DNA of 64,000 nucleotides, from assembly GCA_025766275.1 (NCBI GenBank), contig JAFKAC010000047.1, positions 392,475 through 456,474 of the forward strand. Direction: 5' to 3'. The DNA is from Lactarius indigo. Lineage: Eukaryota; Basidiomycota; Agaricomycetes; Russulales; Russulaceae. Below, one piece after another: positions 12,201 through 25,500 of this stretch. The notes beneath the pieces were generated by a model. That model had not been told where the DNA came from. It saw only the letters and a program-made list of their open reading frames with translations, and searched no databases. The translations under genes and the position numbers were made by a program. Every line of letters begins with the position of its first letter. The stretch's first letter is position 1.

Positions 12201-15200
12201 CTGAACTAAGGAGGTTTCCAAGCGCAAACTACGGGAAAAGGGAACGTAAAAGATGGGTCGATTGGCTAGGCCGGAAAGCCGGGAAACAAGAAGCTCGAAC
12301 ATCTGATTTGACAGAGGTTTGGGAGTTACGACTCTCATCAGATTTGAACCATTCGCGAGAGTCGAGGAAACAAGTGGTATTATGACCGACGACTTCCCCT
12401 CACCCATGTTGAGTTGAAGAGATATGCTTCGCTTAGACGTCGGTGCGATCATCTCGCGCGCGATCGATAGTTGTACTGGGCGAGCTAGGAAATTTGCTTC
12501 GATCTGTCCACAGAAATTGCTTCAGTTTACCAAGATTATATCCAGAAAGAAAACGAACAGACCTGAATCAAGAGCCAATCATGAGTCGACTCTGCCCCCG
12601 TATCCTCGCAGATAGTTTCGATTTCTCGAAAAAATGCCTCGTTCTTCTGCCAGAAGGCGAGCTCAAGTAGGCGTTGAGACTGCTGATATTTGAGGAACGC
12701 AACAGCGTAACGTTTGATTACAGGTTTCCACTGATCCGGCAGCGAGCCAATGCGGTTTCTGGCCAACTGGCGCAGCACCGAACGAGGAGTTATTCGAGGC
12801 CAGAGTCCGGCGATATCGAGTACTTTCTCTGCGCCTTTGGTTGGTGCAAGTGCTTCTGAAAGCTCTGAAAACATCAGTTCTTTCCTACGGGAACACTCAT
12901 CACGGTAGAGGCGTAGAGAATCGTGTGAAGGAATCGTGCCAAGTTGCGCGAGCTGAGAAACGTTTTGTCTCGTAAATTCGTGATGACTCTTGCCCAAGTC
13001 ATTTCCGTAGAGTTGAAGCAATGGCTCGTGATTATGTTGCAACTCACGAATCAGGCTCTGGAGGCCGTCCTCACTAGTAGATTTTGAGCTGCATTCTGAT
13101 GATATGGCGGGAAGAGTGATGAGATCTGCTGTGCGGAGTGGAGGCTCTTCAAGAATCGATAAAGGTGTGCGGAATGCCAATACGTCGGGAATTAAGTATG
13201 TAGACACTGTGGAAGGACTGGCGGTGAAGCAGGGTGAGAAGGCGTACGAAGCGACCGTGGGAACATAGGGGCGATTCTCGTAATAATCACGTTGGAGGAT
13301 AGTTTGCAGTTGCTGTATATGGTTTTTAAATTGTATATTCCTCGATATTGATTGAAGGTATTTCGCAAATTGTTGATGACAATCGGACTTGTTGAACCAC
13401 TGCGCCGAAATATCGACAGACTGATAGTTTGGCCAATGGCTCAGCGTCTGTTGCGCGGCTATTAATGACTCCCTCTCGACCGCCTCATCGTATTCTATCC
13501 TCCTTCGCTTTTCGATTTTCTTCCTCTTGGTCGCTTGTATTTGGAAAGAAATAGCAGGGGTTAAATGCATAGGTAACGCACACCCGGATATCAGATTCTG
13601 GAGATGCGTGAGACTGGGGCGTATGCCATCCGAAAGGGTATAAGACGTCTCCGATGGAGGATGTAGATCCCGAAAGCGCTCGTCTGCAGCGATAACCGCG
13701 ATGAAGGGGACGACGTTTGCCCATTTGGACTTGCTAAAGCTCGCCGCCGAAAGGCAGAACGACAATTTAATTCTCGAGTCTTGAGGATCGGTACCGTTCG
13801 TCGCCTTGCGGCAGAGGTCGTATATCAGGAGCCAGTCCCGAGTGGCGTCGAACTCAAGCCAGTACCGAGTATACGTCAGGGAAACTGCTGTGCTGGCGGG
13901 ACCCAGCGAACCGTTTGAATTCAATACACCCCAGAGATCCGGCCGTTTGTCCAGAGAATGCTTGGAGTTCCATATTGACCACGACATGCGATATGCCACG
14001 AGTTCTGCAGATGGCTCACCGGGTATGTCCCTCGACTTGTACTCGACGTCTTTGCAAGGTGATAGTTGGTCCGAATTCTGAAGTTCCTGTGGATAAAACA
14101 CGTTATTTCGAGACGCTACACGGTCTAGTAATAATTGATTGCGGCTGGGGATATCGAAGACAGTGGGATTGTCGTATAGGGCTTCTAATGCGCGCGCGTG
14201 ATCAAGAATGTCGCATACCGCCTTGTAGAAGTAATGGTGCTGTGATAGAGCAGGGAGCTTATTCCACACAACAGTAACCATCGACTGTAAATGGCGCGGA
14301 TAGTAAACTCTGTTAGGAGAAAGGCCCGCAATCAATTTGAGGAGTTTTGAACTATCGGCATCGAGCCTTTGAAACGATCGGCAAGCCGCGCCTCGCAGCG
14401 TGTTGAGGGCCTCTTCGGTTCCGGTATGTCCGAGCAGCGGATCGGGAAGACAGTGACTTGTTAGCGCGTGAAGGTAACACGCATACAGCTTGCCGCTTAA
14501 ACCCGAATTACTTGTCAGGCATCGAAGATTGGTGTCGATGACGTATTCATACCAGCGGACATATTTGCCCGCGCCGGTATCTATTGAAACGCTAGCGAAG
14601 TCCCCTTGCTGAGCGAATGAAATATCGCCTTGTGGGATGATAACCCGCCGTGACAGTAGATACCTTTCAGGACTAGCACGGCTTGGGCACAGAACGAGTC
14701 TAGTCTTCAAGCCAAACATCGTCCCAATTGACTGGGTCTCGTCGACTACGTAGCCGGGAATACTTCGACATTCGAGCTCCGAGATCTGGTTGACGAAGAA
14801 CGAAAGGTGCAACCGAGGCAAAGAAACTTCCAGCAATTTCTCAGTTTGCGAAACAATGATATGTTCAGAGGTTTCAAGTGATGAAAGTAAGGAAGACACC
14901 ATCCCAAAGGTAGCTGAGCGGATGTCGACCAGCTCTTCTGAGGGAACGGTTGGAATGCGCTTCCGGTGCATGAGATGAGATCGTGCCGCATGTTTCAGGA
15001 AGTAGAGACGCCAATTAGAGGGGCTGGATGTCCACGGAGATCCAGCGGGGCGAAATTCAACTTCACCGGTGCTCAGATCGAGCCAGTGAGTGTGTCCGTC
15101 GATAAAATGTCTTGGGAAATCTCCGGATAGCGTAGAACGTGGTACGAGTTGAAATAGTTGCGAACCTCCTGGCTGGCGGGCTTTCAAATTTATATCTCCG

Positions 15201-18200
15201 TTTCCCCGTGAGAAAAGGATCTTCAATCGGGTATTAGTGAGGTCGGATGCCAAGAGAAGGTCATACTTTACCTGATATCCCGACACGGTAGATCGCGTCA
15301 TGAACTCCATTCCGGGTACATCAGCTGGCACCACGTCGAGGACTCTCTGAGAGAGGTCAAGTACGTAGAGAAAGGTAATCATGACACTCACCGCTCCCAA
15401 AATATCTGCGTACATGGGGTGTTTTATTATCTCTTGGGGAAGCTTTCCCAGTGGCTTTCCGCCAACGAGTAGCTGACCGGTCAACAAATTGTAGTGGATC
15501 CTCTGCCCTCCTTCCGCTACGCAGGAGGTCCACCGAGAATTGGGTTGAGGGACAGCACACCATTTAGAAGATGCACTTCGACGATAGCCTGGCCAAAGCG
15601 ATGAAATGGCATGATCGTAACCATCCGCGAGTGAGAAGCTCAGGTTGTCCAGCGCATCATGAAAGGAGAAAACAGGTTCCAAAAGGTGAAGTAGCCGCGA
15701 GTGACGGTGGAGCATTCGGGTAAGATAGAAAGTGTTGTCGTTAGCGAGAGATGATGGTGTGTTGTCATGAACAATGATCGCGCATTGCATAGCTACAGAA
15801 AGGTCGTTGTAACTGGAAAATATAGTGGGAATATACTCCGGGGAAACGTCGAAAGTCGAGAAGCAGGTCACGGCAAGCATGCACAGTCGGCCGCGCAAAC
15901 CCTCACGGGAAGATTCATCTTGCGTTAATTCTAGCCTCGCGCCTAGATCATGAATCCATTGATACGTCAGATCTCGAGCCTTCCGTAGCAACGCGCATGC
16001 CCCTTCACAAACTCCCGGGTCCGTCGCGGAGGCTATAAGACGGCTGCAGATAAGAGCTGGAGATCGTCAAGCCGCTATCGAAAGTGAAGGTATGCGACTC
16101 ACCAATGGTCCGTACCGTGACTTCCTCGAGCCAGTTGGCTCTTATCTTTTCAATGAGGGAATCTAATTCATGCAAAAGAGTCTTCCCAAAGTTGGGAATG
16201 TCCAGATCGACGTGCCAGTCGCGTATGCCATCCGATAGTGGCCCAAGTTGCCAGGCTGCCTGAGTAATCAATACGTGTACCTCCTCACGACGAAACGAGA
16301 GAGCTGGTGACGCCAACTCCCTCGCGATGTTCAACCATTGTAAACGCGGGCCGCTGCGCAATCCGGAATATGCGACGAACTCGTGTATGCTGAGTTCTTT
16401 TGGGCAGTCAGCTTGGTCGGCGATGATCTCATTGGAAGAATGCTGAGTCCCAGACACGGCAAAATGAAGTGGAGCGTATGGACTCGACGTGGGGACAGGA
16501 GGGGTGCACAGCTTTTCGACACAAGCTTCAGAGAAAGACCCTACCACCCATGAATTGCGGGATCGGTCGAACAGCCTGAGAGATAGTCCGTTATTAAGCA
16601 AAACTGAGGACTCGTCAGCAGGGATCCCGACCATCTTGTAGTGCGTGTTGTCGAAAAATGACTTGGTCGTTGATCCGATAGTGATGCGACGGTGTGACCG
16701 CGTCGCCCAGCGATTTAGGCCAGAGAAAGCGTCTAAAAGGATTTTGGGTTGATCGGGAGTGTCGGGAACTTCGGACATGCCTAAATCACGAAGAACCAAA
16801 TAAGTCGTGTCGCGCCAAATAGAGAACGTAGGCGGTGGGGACAGCTCGAATACTGCTTGCTGGGCCCGCAGAATCGAGGAGGGCAGGGGCCACTCGTGAG
16901 CGCGGATTTTTAGCGTTTTGGACTGCCGCTCCAGTTCACATTTCTTGCAATCTCCGCTATGTAACTCGTTCCCCAAAGTGTCCTTAATTTGCTCGTGGTC
17001 TAATGTCGAGGCTTCTTTAGATAGTGATCTCTCTTGCTGGTTTAGGGTAGCTAGTTCGTCGCGCTTTTCTGCACGTTCTTCATGAGCGTGCGTGTTGATG
17101 TCACCGTGAAGGTGTTGCAGATCCTCGGAACTACGGAAGTACTGCGCAAAAAAGGACAACTCGGAGGCGGTGTTCGAGAAGATGGGGGTGACGTTCAGGG
17201 CTTCTTCGTGGCGCCGAGACAGGTATTCTTCGATAAACAAAGCACGCTTTATGGAATCCGAACGATGAAGAAGTAATGGATGGAGGAATCTGACCGGAAT
17301 TTCGGGAGAGTATTGTTTGAGTAAGGGACACTGCTGAATTGCGAGTGTATCCATGGCGACCCAGAGATCCAGGATTGTCAGGATCATAACGGAATTATCT
17401 TCGGCGTCGGTTCCGTAAACGTCTTTGGCGCCGGACAGATACTGCTCGATACACGAAGCAATCGCCTCCGGAGCACCGTCGTCGTGTAGAGACGCGGTGG
17501 CCCAGGACCCTAAATACTTTTCGACGGACACCTCAAAGTCCACTAGAGCAATGCGCCTATCTTTGGCAATGGCTTGTGCGAGTCGGCCTTCCGTAAACTG
17601 CTTGAAATCGCGAGTATTGTTAAGACGTGGTATATCAGATGGGGAAAAATTTGTTTGAGAGGGGATACACGACGTCGAATTAAGCATATTTTCGAGGTGA
17701 CTGCACGCGTTTACAAGGGAAATTGTCGAATCTGCAGCCAGGTCGAACGCCTCCGGAAGCCACGGTGGAGACAATGACGTAATAGCCTGAAAGTCTGTCC
17801 ATCTTCGCTGGAGGTGCGCCTCCGTCACCCTTGCAGTGTTGTAGATGAAGTCATAGATATGATGCGATACTTCCAAGCGCAATTTTGAAAGGCGTCGAGC
17901 TATTTTTGCCCTCATCGCGTAGAGTAACTCGCTTGAAAAGTTCCGGGACAAGGAATGCCGGAGAAGAAAGGAATGAAAGAATAGCATGAAAGTCTTGTAC
18001 ATGTTGCTAACACGTAGAGATGTCTGGAGGGAAATTCTCAGGACAAGCCACAAGGGGGATCTTCGCCAAGGTGTGTACGCGTCATCCCATAGTACCTCGT
18101 CCCCTATGCGCTTTGTGATTCGGTCGACAACAGCTGGCTGACCAAAAGCCCTGAGGATTCCCACCAATAACTCAGATATGTATCGGGGGTGAGCACTCTC

Positions 18201-18852
18201 CCGAACCTCATGGACGACAGATCCTGCCTTGGAAGTGGTTGGAGCGGAATCTAAGACATCAACATCCATTTGCAGGAGGAAGGAGGAGAGTTCCCGAAGA
18301 AAGCATTCATTGATAAAGGTCTCTGTCGGAATATGGATGGCGGGTCCAGGGTATGAACACAGAAGTTTCCCCTTGGCCGACATTATGGCGCTAGGTGGTT
18401 GCAAGACTTCAAAAACCTCGAATTGAACGTAATTTGTGAGGGCAAGTCTACGAACGATAACCGCGGCGTTCTGCGCCCGGATATGCATGACGAATACATC
18501 TAGTGGAAAATGGTCAAAACACAGATAGCACAATGAACGGCTAGAAAAACTCACCTCCGATAGTCATATTCGACAAAGTACGTTGCAGCTCGGCTGTTTC
18601 GAACGGAGATTTTGCAACTCGGCGAACCGATTCCATCATTTTGATCATATGTTCCCACTGGGGTCGTTGGGAGTATGGGAGGACCTGAAGGAAACTTCGC
18701 GCGGCCTCGATAAGTACATGACATATCGCCATATTCGATTCTCGTTCCGCTTTCTCGTCTTGTCCAACCTGGGGAAGCTTCGGGGGCATGAAAACGTGTT
18801 CAACGACAGAGCGTAGAACATCTGAATCAATATCAGAAACTGAAATGGGCAT
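9216..18852 (-). CDS. Giant DUF6606-DUF3638-DUF3645 protein, copy C1, 3092 aa, intact
   Basis: Eight exons fit without any stop: 18555-18852, 16103-18499, 15392-16056, 15272-15346, 12563-15220, 11466-12503, 10508-11411 and 9216-10459 (introns 45-59 nt). The total is 3093 codons with the stop. The N-terminus (SVVEHVFMPPKLPQ) matches the DUF6606 start, and residues ~2031-2380 match DUF3638, with NMGEGKSSVI (GEGKS at 2065-2069) and VLDESDE (2198-2202). The RAEFGHPDVAIALTCLSYYYGGL segment at the start of exon 7 and TGFSGTNDNRYLLP near 2507 belong to the DUF3645 part. GCMRMRQLGKG begins the last exon. Such proteins are often labelled 'ubiquitinyl hydrolase-like' in fungal genomes; I saw no catalytic Cys-His pattern to support that. 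The two ATP-binding-type motifs suggest an NTPase. C1 is the most divergent copy in the array. Confidence 0.85.
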
Positions 18853-19508
18853 CTCAATCAAGAGAGAGGTGGTGGGTGTGGGTGTGGCGGTAGAGCGTCT
18901 GCGACTGCAAGATCTTCGCCACACCCTTCACAACTGAGCGCCTAGGAGGCCGTTGACCGAACGCAATTTCCCGGCTGCTGACAAACACGGGCATTGAGTT
19001 GTCCTTGAAGGTTGGGAACGTGGAGAATCTCACCTAGACCATTTGGATGAGTCTGGGTCAGGAAAGGCATCGTGGCTCACCTATAAAGACGAGCTGACGG
19101 GAGGGACTGGCCGGGTAAGGCGAAGTGGTTGCGCACTCAGTTCATTCGTACTTGTACGATCCAGTGTAAACAGTGGACCTAGGCCTGACTTCAAGGATTA
19201 CATGGGACTTACAAACGGAATTGTACGGGTCGTCCGTCAGTCACATGCAGGCAGTAGTACTTATACAAATGTGAAATTTTTTCGCAAAAAGAAGTGTACT
19301 TCCCGCTCGCCTACAGTCATAATTCATGTACTCGTACAAGTGTAGGGAAAACAGTACAGGGATTTTCTAAATCACTTGTTTCAGAGTCAACTGGATTGCT
19401 ATGATAGAGTACGATACAATTCCAACGCCTTTGCACAGAAAAAAAAACGCCTCTCAAAAACTCGAAATGAAAAGCATTCTTACGTCTTATGATACGTTTA
19501 CGACAATA
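18853..19508. other. Spacer between C1 and C2
   Basis: A 656-bp spacer containing the promoter side of C1 and the 3' flank of C2. A G/T-rich tract follows the C1 start (18870-18890). No gene or transposon was recognised. Confidence 0.4.
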
Positions 19509-22500
19509 CTAGTCAACCCGCACTTGCGACGACCCCAAGCCCCATTCTTCCCTGACCCACGACTCAAACTCACTGCTCAAGGGACGAGCATCTAAAACAC
19601 GACCCAGATCCGTCCCACCGAATCCCATCCCCTTCCTTCGTAACCCCGTCAACTCCTTGAAGATAGACATTACACTGACCAAAAACGGCGACCTTTCGCC
19701 CGTACGATACGCCGGAGGCACAAACCCGTCAACCTCAATATGTTTCGCACCTGGATGCGCCATGTGTAGCGCAAGTAACGCACATACCCGTTGGTACTGC
19801 TCTCTGCTGTCAAAGTAGAGTTGACCCGCAAAGAGATTCAGCTCGATTCGGAGGTGTGCAGGGGCGGTCCATTCCCTCGCCGGAGATTCCGGGATGGTGT
19901 AGAAAGCGAGGTCGGAGAAGGTCCGCATAGAGGCGGTGACTCGTGGTGCGTAAACATGCAGTCGGACCTTTCCACTCTTGCGAATGACGGGGAGTAGTTC
20001 GTTTGCCTCGTGTGGGCTGATGACGATCGCAATACTGTCCCTCCCAGATCCGCTCGATAAAACCCAATTGACGGGGCGGAGGTAGTCCGACAAGCACACG
20101 ATGCTGGAGTGCCGCGTGGTGATAGTAAAATCAATGGTCGCAAGTGGAGAAGGGGACCATTCTTCTGTCGAGCTCAGGGCCTTGTCGATCCCAGCTTGGG
20201 AGAACAGCGGAATGATGTACCTGGAAGGGATAGGGAGCGATCCAGTACGAATGAAGTCGCGGAGGTCGTCGTGGATGATATGCTTCGCAGGATACACCTT
20301 TGGAGGACGCTCTACCTGACGTTCCCGCTCAACCTCGTGGTTCACTTCCCGCTCTTGTTCTTCCGCCATCCTAACATCAACCAACTGAGTCACTCCAAGA
20401 CGTTCCAGCCGCTCGCGTAGAGATGGGATGCCCCTTATTTCAGGGCTCAACCCAGCGACCTGGGTGTTTGGGGCTGGTTCGTACATTTCTTCTAAAGTCT
20501 GCGACTCGCGCTGTAACCAGGAATTCTTCAAAACACCCAGGTCTCCGGTTGAATTGTACCGCTTGTATGCGGAAAACCGTCGGTGATGGTCAATTCCTTG
20601 CTGCGCCCAATGCGGGAGGTGGTGTCCAATATCCCAACAAGTTTCGTACATCGCCCAACGGAGGATGTCGATCACCCGCACGCCATTCTCGGACTCCTGA
20701 CCACTCGTAATAAGGCCGCGAATCCGACGGTCGACTTCTCCAGGTGCGAAGAACATCACCGATTGCCCCTTCCCCAGTTGCCGCATCCGCATACATCCTA
20801 CATCCGTTTAGCTAATTCCTTCTTTTATGTGTGAAAACTCACCTTGTAGCAGCCTATCTTTGGTGACCTTCGGCCCGAGCGTGACTGCTGCGCGCGTTTC
20901 TCGAGGAAGTTTCAGATCTGTCCCTCGTGTATGTGCGTCATCAAGATATACGACACACTTGTCGAGCTGCCGATTAAACGGTGAAGAGATCAGCGGTTCG
21001 ATTGTTCCGTCCTGGGTGAGCACGGTGAGATGATCCGATTCGTTGAAATAGATAGCTGCTGAGATATGGGGCATAAGGGAGAGCCAGTGTCGTACTAAGT
21101 CCTCATTCTGCAGCTCCAACATTTGCGCTCCGACGTCCAATAGCACTCGGATCTCGGGCTTATGTCCAATTAATCGCTGCAAAAAGGCTTTCGCAGACTC
21201 GCGTTCGCCCTTTATGCCTTCAGTACATTCGTAGTGGTTATTTTCTGGTTGGAGAAGGTATTGCAAGACGAGTGCATTGGTGCTTAGCTGGGAGACGGGA
21301 TCCTCCTGTGTTATTGACGTCGGCAAGAGAAACCGATTATCGTTCGTGCCACTGAAACCGGTTGTCACATTTGACTTGTCTTCGACCAGATCCCAGGCCG
21401 ACGTGGAAAGCTTAGACGGAAATTCCTTGGCCGCTCGGGGAAAGACTACTTGAGACAGATAGAAATCGATAACTCTCGTATTTCTCGAGAATAGCGGAAT
21501 GAGGTGTTTGTTGACTTGCGTGTCATCATTCACATTAACGCCGTTGACCTGTCGCAGTGAGGTGGGAATTCCCTCCCCAAACTCGACCCACTGGTCGTAT
21601 TCCATGTCGGGGTTGTCGAGCTTGGTGAGCAAATCGAAGCACTGAAGTACTTGCTCCTTTGTTAGACCACCATAGTAATAACTGAGGCAGGTCAGCGCAA
21701 TGGCTACATCCGGGTGACCAAACTCTGCTCTCAAGCTTGGCACGTCCTACGTTTACCTTGAGCTGTGTCCCTTTGGTAGACATGTGGGTGGGCTTACCTT
21801 CGCACGATATGGGACAGCCAGTAGCGTGGCTGGCGTCCTATCTGAATCAAGACCGTAGTCCACTCTCCACCGGCGTTCCTTCAGCACGTAACCGAGGATC
21901 CCTTCGCCGTCAACTAGTAGACCACGCAGTAGAAGTATCCCACTCCATAAGGTTGTTCCGGAGCAGTGAGATCTGATTAATTGATGATCTTCGACAGAAA
22001 CTTCCTTCCGGAGTATAAAGCGGCGAGTGGCCTCTCGGACTGAAGGTAAGAGGACGGCGAGTGAAAGGGTGTTTATTGCGCCTCCGAGAGCGTCGTCGGC
22101 AATGAGCGAAGATATCTGTCGAGAGACCTCTTGATTGAGGATCCGCATCGTGGGAAAACCTTTCTGAGCCTGATCGAGCTCGAACATCTTCGGGAAACGG
22201 GAGTATAACCGCGCGGCGTGTGCTCGTAATCGACTGAAGACCTGTTGCGTCGTGGACCAACGATTTGGGTGATCGTCGACAGGCTTTTGCTCCCCTGCGG
22301 TGTAGACCAATTGATACCGAACATGTAGGATCTCATCGCTCTCATCGAGTACGTCGCGCGATACCTTAGCTAGCCATCTTTGTAGGTCTTTGAGCTGTGC
22401 AGTAGTTGAGAGTTTCTTGCGGTCGTCAATGGATGTTATGAGTGTATCAATACACATCAGTTTCTGTGAGAGTAAGTGTTCGGGTTGGACAACAAGAACA

Positions 22501-25500
22501 CCACCGTCATCAACGCATTGTCTGTAAAGAGAGCTGATGCTTTGGACAACGGAAGCGCTCATTTCTAGATCCCGCGAAAATGGAACATAGAAAATACGTC
22601 TATCAGTAAGCCCAGAAAGTCTGCCGAGTAACAGTTGGAACATTTGATTAGAGAGTGGTTTGAGGGTCACGATTCTCGCGAGGTTGGAACCATCGGCTAG
22701 GGTTGCGGCGACGAGAGGTACAATCACAGACGACTTTCCCTCTCCCATGTTGAGCTGAAATGATGCGCTTCGTTGACACGTGGGAGATATCATCTCGCGT
22801 GCGATTGCCAGTTGCAGCGGACGCGCCAAAAAGTTCGCGTCGATCTAACAACGCTACCTGTTAGCGTTTGTGAGTTTCGCAGGGAAGTTAACTAACCTGT
22901 ATCAGAAGCCAGTCAGCAGAACAAGTCGCGGCGACATCCTCGCAAATAGTTTCCGCTTCCCGGAGGAGTTCCTCGTCCCGGCGTCTCGACGAAAGTTCAA
23001 GCAGACGCTGAGACTGTTGATATTTGAGGAACGCTATTGCGTAGCGTGTGATGGCGTATTTCCACTGGTCGGTCAACGTGCCGACGCGATCCCTGGACAG
23101 CTCTCGTAGGATGGATCGTGGGGTTATTCGAGGCCAAAGACCCGAGACGCTGATGACAATTTCCTGGTTCTGAGATGGGGAAAGAGCTTCTGAAAGCTCA
23201 GAAAATATCGCGTCCTTCTTTTGAGAGCACAAATCGCGATAGTGGCGTAATGCCTCCCGTGAAGGAACTCCGCGGTGTACAGGGAAAGGAGCCGCTTTTC
23301 CGAGCAAGTCTCTGTGACTCTTGCTCAGGTCTTCTCCGTAGAGTTGTAGTAACGACTCTGGGGATTGTTGGAACTCATGAATAAGAGAGCTAAGGCTATC
23401 TTCCCTGGTCGATGGTAGCTTATTCTCAGCTCCGATCGACACGACGGAAGGTACGGCGATATCCGAGTCGCACTGTTCGTAAGTAGGTGACTGCAAAAAG
23501 TCGGCTCGAGACAACAGCACTTCTTGAAGCGAAGGAGATATCGCGTTGGGTGGACTCGCACTAAACCGAGGAGAAAACACGAACGGTGTGTTGGGGGGAG
23601 TCGTGATCTCGTAGCAGTCTATGATTTCCTGCAAGCGATGTATATGGTCCCTGAGATCGATGTTTCGTGTAATGGATTGTAAGTAAGCATCGATACATTC
23701 CCTGTGACCCTGGGTGTAGAACCATTGGGGCGGAAGATTGCAGACTGAGCGTCTCTTGGACCACTGTTTCATCACTGACTGCGCTGCGGTTGACGCCTTT
23801 TCGTTAATGGAACTGTTATATTCCCGTCTTCGCTCATTCATGACCTTCTTGTAGGCAGTTGCTCGGACGTTCATGGTTTGCGCAGGGGTTTCCTCCAGGG
23901 GACGAGCAAACCGAGAAATCAAATTCACTAATCGTGCATGGTCCGGATACGTGCCATCTGAAAGGTCGTAGTGGGATGGTGAAGGTCGTGTAAAATCATG
24001 GAATCTTGTGTCCGTAGCAAAAATAAGGATGAGCGGGATGATGTTTGCGGAACATGTCCCGCTGAAGCTGGCTGCGGAAAGGCTGAACGCCAACCTGATC
24101 CTGGAGTCTTGAGGGTCGCAGTTTAACTCTTTCTGACAACTATCGTATATGCCGAGCCAATCCTTCGCAGCGCTGAAAGTAAGCCAGTACCGGCTATAAC
24201 GCAGAGAAATCCTAGTCCCGGCTGTGCCAAGTGATCTCCATAGTTGTATTGTATCCCACAGCTTAGACCAAGTCCGAGAAGGGCAGAGTCGGCCATTCCA
24301 AACAGACCATGACGTCTGGTAGGCAGAAATTTCGTTGCCTCCCCCATTGACTACGTCCCTTGATTTGTAGGCAATGTCCTCTGGAATTGAAAAGGATGAA
24401 TGTCGTAAGCTTTGCAGGTCATTTGGGTAGTACACTCTGTTACGGGAGGCGGCGCGGTTCAGCAACGAAACGTCCCGGGGACGAATATCGAAGTCAACGG
24501 GCTCATCATTGAGTGCCTCCATTGCGCGTGCGTGATCAAGAATGGAGAGTACAGCTGAGTGAAAGTCATGGTGCTGTGAGAGGGCGGGAATGCTGTTCCA
24601 TTGTACTGTGACCATCGACCGTAGGTTCGGTGGATAATATACTCTAATCGGTGTCAAGGTGCTTATCAGGTCCAAGAGCTTTGCGTCGTCCTCGCTTAGT
24701 CTTTGAAAGGACATAAAAGCGGCGCTATGCAACATGTGAAGGGATTCTTCGGTCCCGGTATGCCCCATTAACGGATCGGGGAGACAATGGCTCGTGAGCG
24801 CATGCAAATAACATTGGTACAGCTTGCTAAGTAAGCTCACGTTTCCAGTGAGGCGTCCTAGATCGGTGTCGATAGTATACTCGTGCCACTTGACATGTTG
24901 TGCCGTTCCCGTCTTTATGGAAACATTGGCGAAGTCGCCATTCAAGACAAACTCGATATCTCCCTGTGGGATAATCACCCGTCGCGGCGACTCCATAGAC
25001 TCGTTGTTTGGGCGCAGGGTTAGTTGATTTCTGAGCCCAAACATGGTGCCACAAGATTGAAGTTTATCGACGACGTATCCCGGCATGCTTCGACATTCCA
25101 ATTCTGAGTCCCCATTGACGAAGAATGCGAGATGCAATCGATTGAGGGAAACCTCTATTGCATGATTCGTGTGCGTAATGATAATGTGCTCCGAGGATTC
25201 GAGTGGAGAAAGTAAGCGGGATATCATTTGAAATGTAATGGAACGAATATCGATTAGATCCACTGGAGCGGCGCCATCTCCGGAGATCTAGCGGAATAGG
25301 AACCGGTGATTTGTAAGAATCGTGAGCCGCCAATTTGACGGATCCGGAGTCCAGGGCGATTGAATAGGGCGAAATTCTATTTCTCCAGTGCGAAGATCAA
25401 GCCAGTGTACACAGTCATCTACGAAAGCTTTCGGGAAGTCTTCGGCGAATACTGTGCGTGGAACAAACTGAAGCAGCCGAGGATTTTTCGGTCGCCGAGC

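Noticed and set aside
13485..13724. Shadow frames inside the giant genes, such as this minus frame and many plus-strand frames
   Set aside because: They overlap long conserved exons in other frames and show no independent conservation among the copies beyond that imposed by the main frame.
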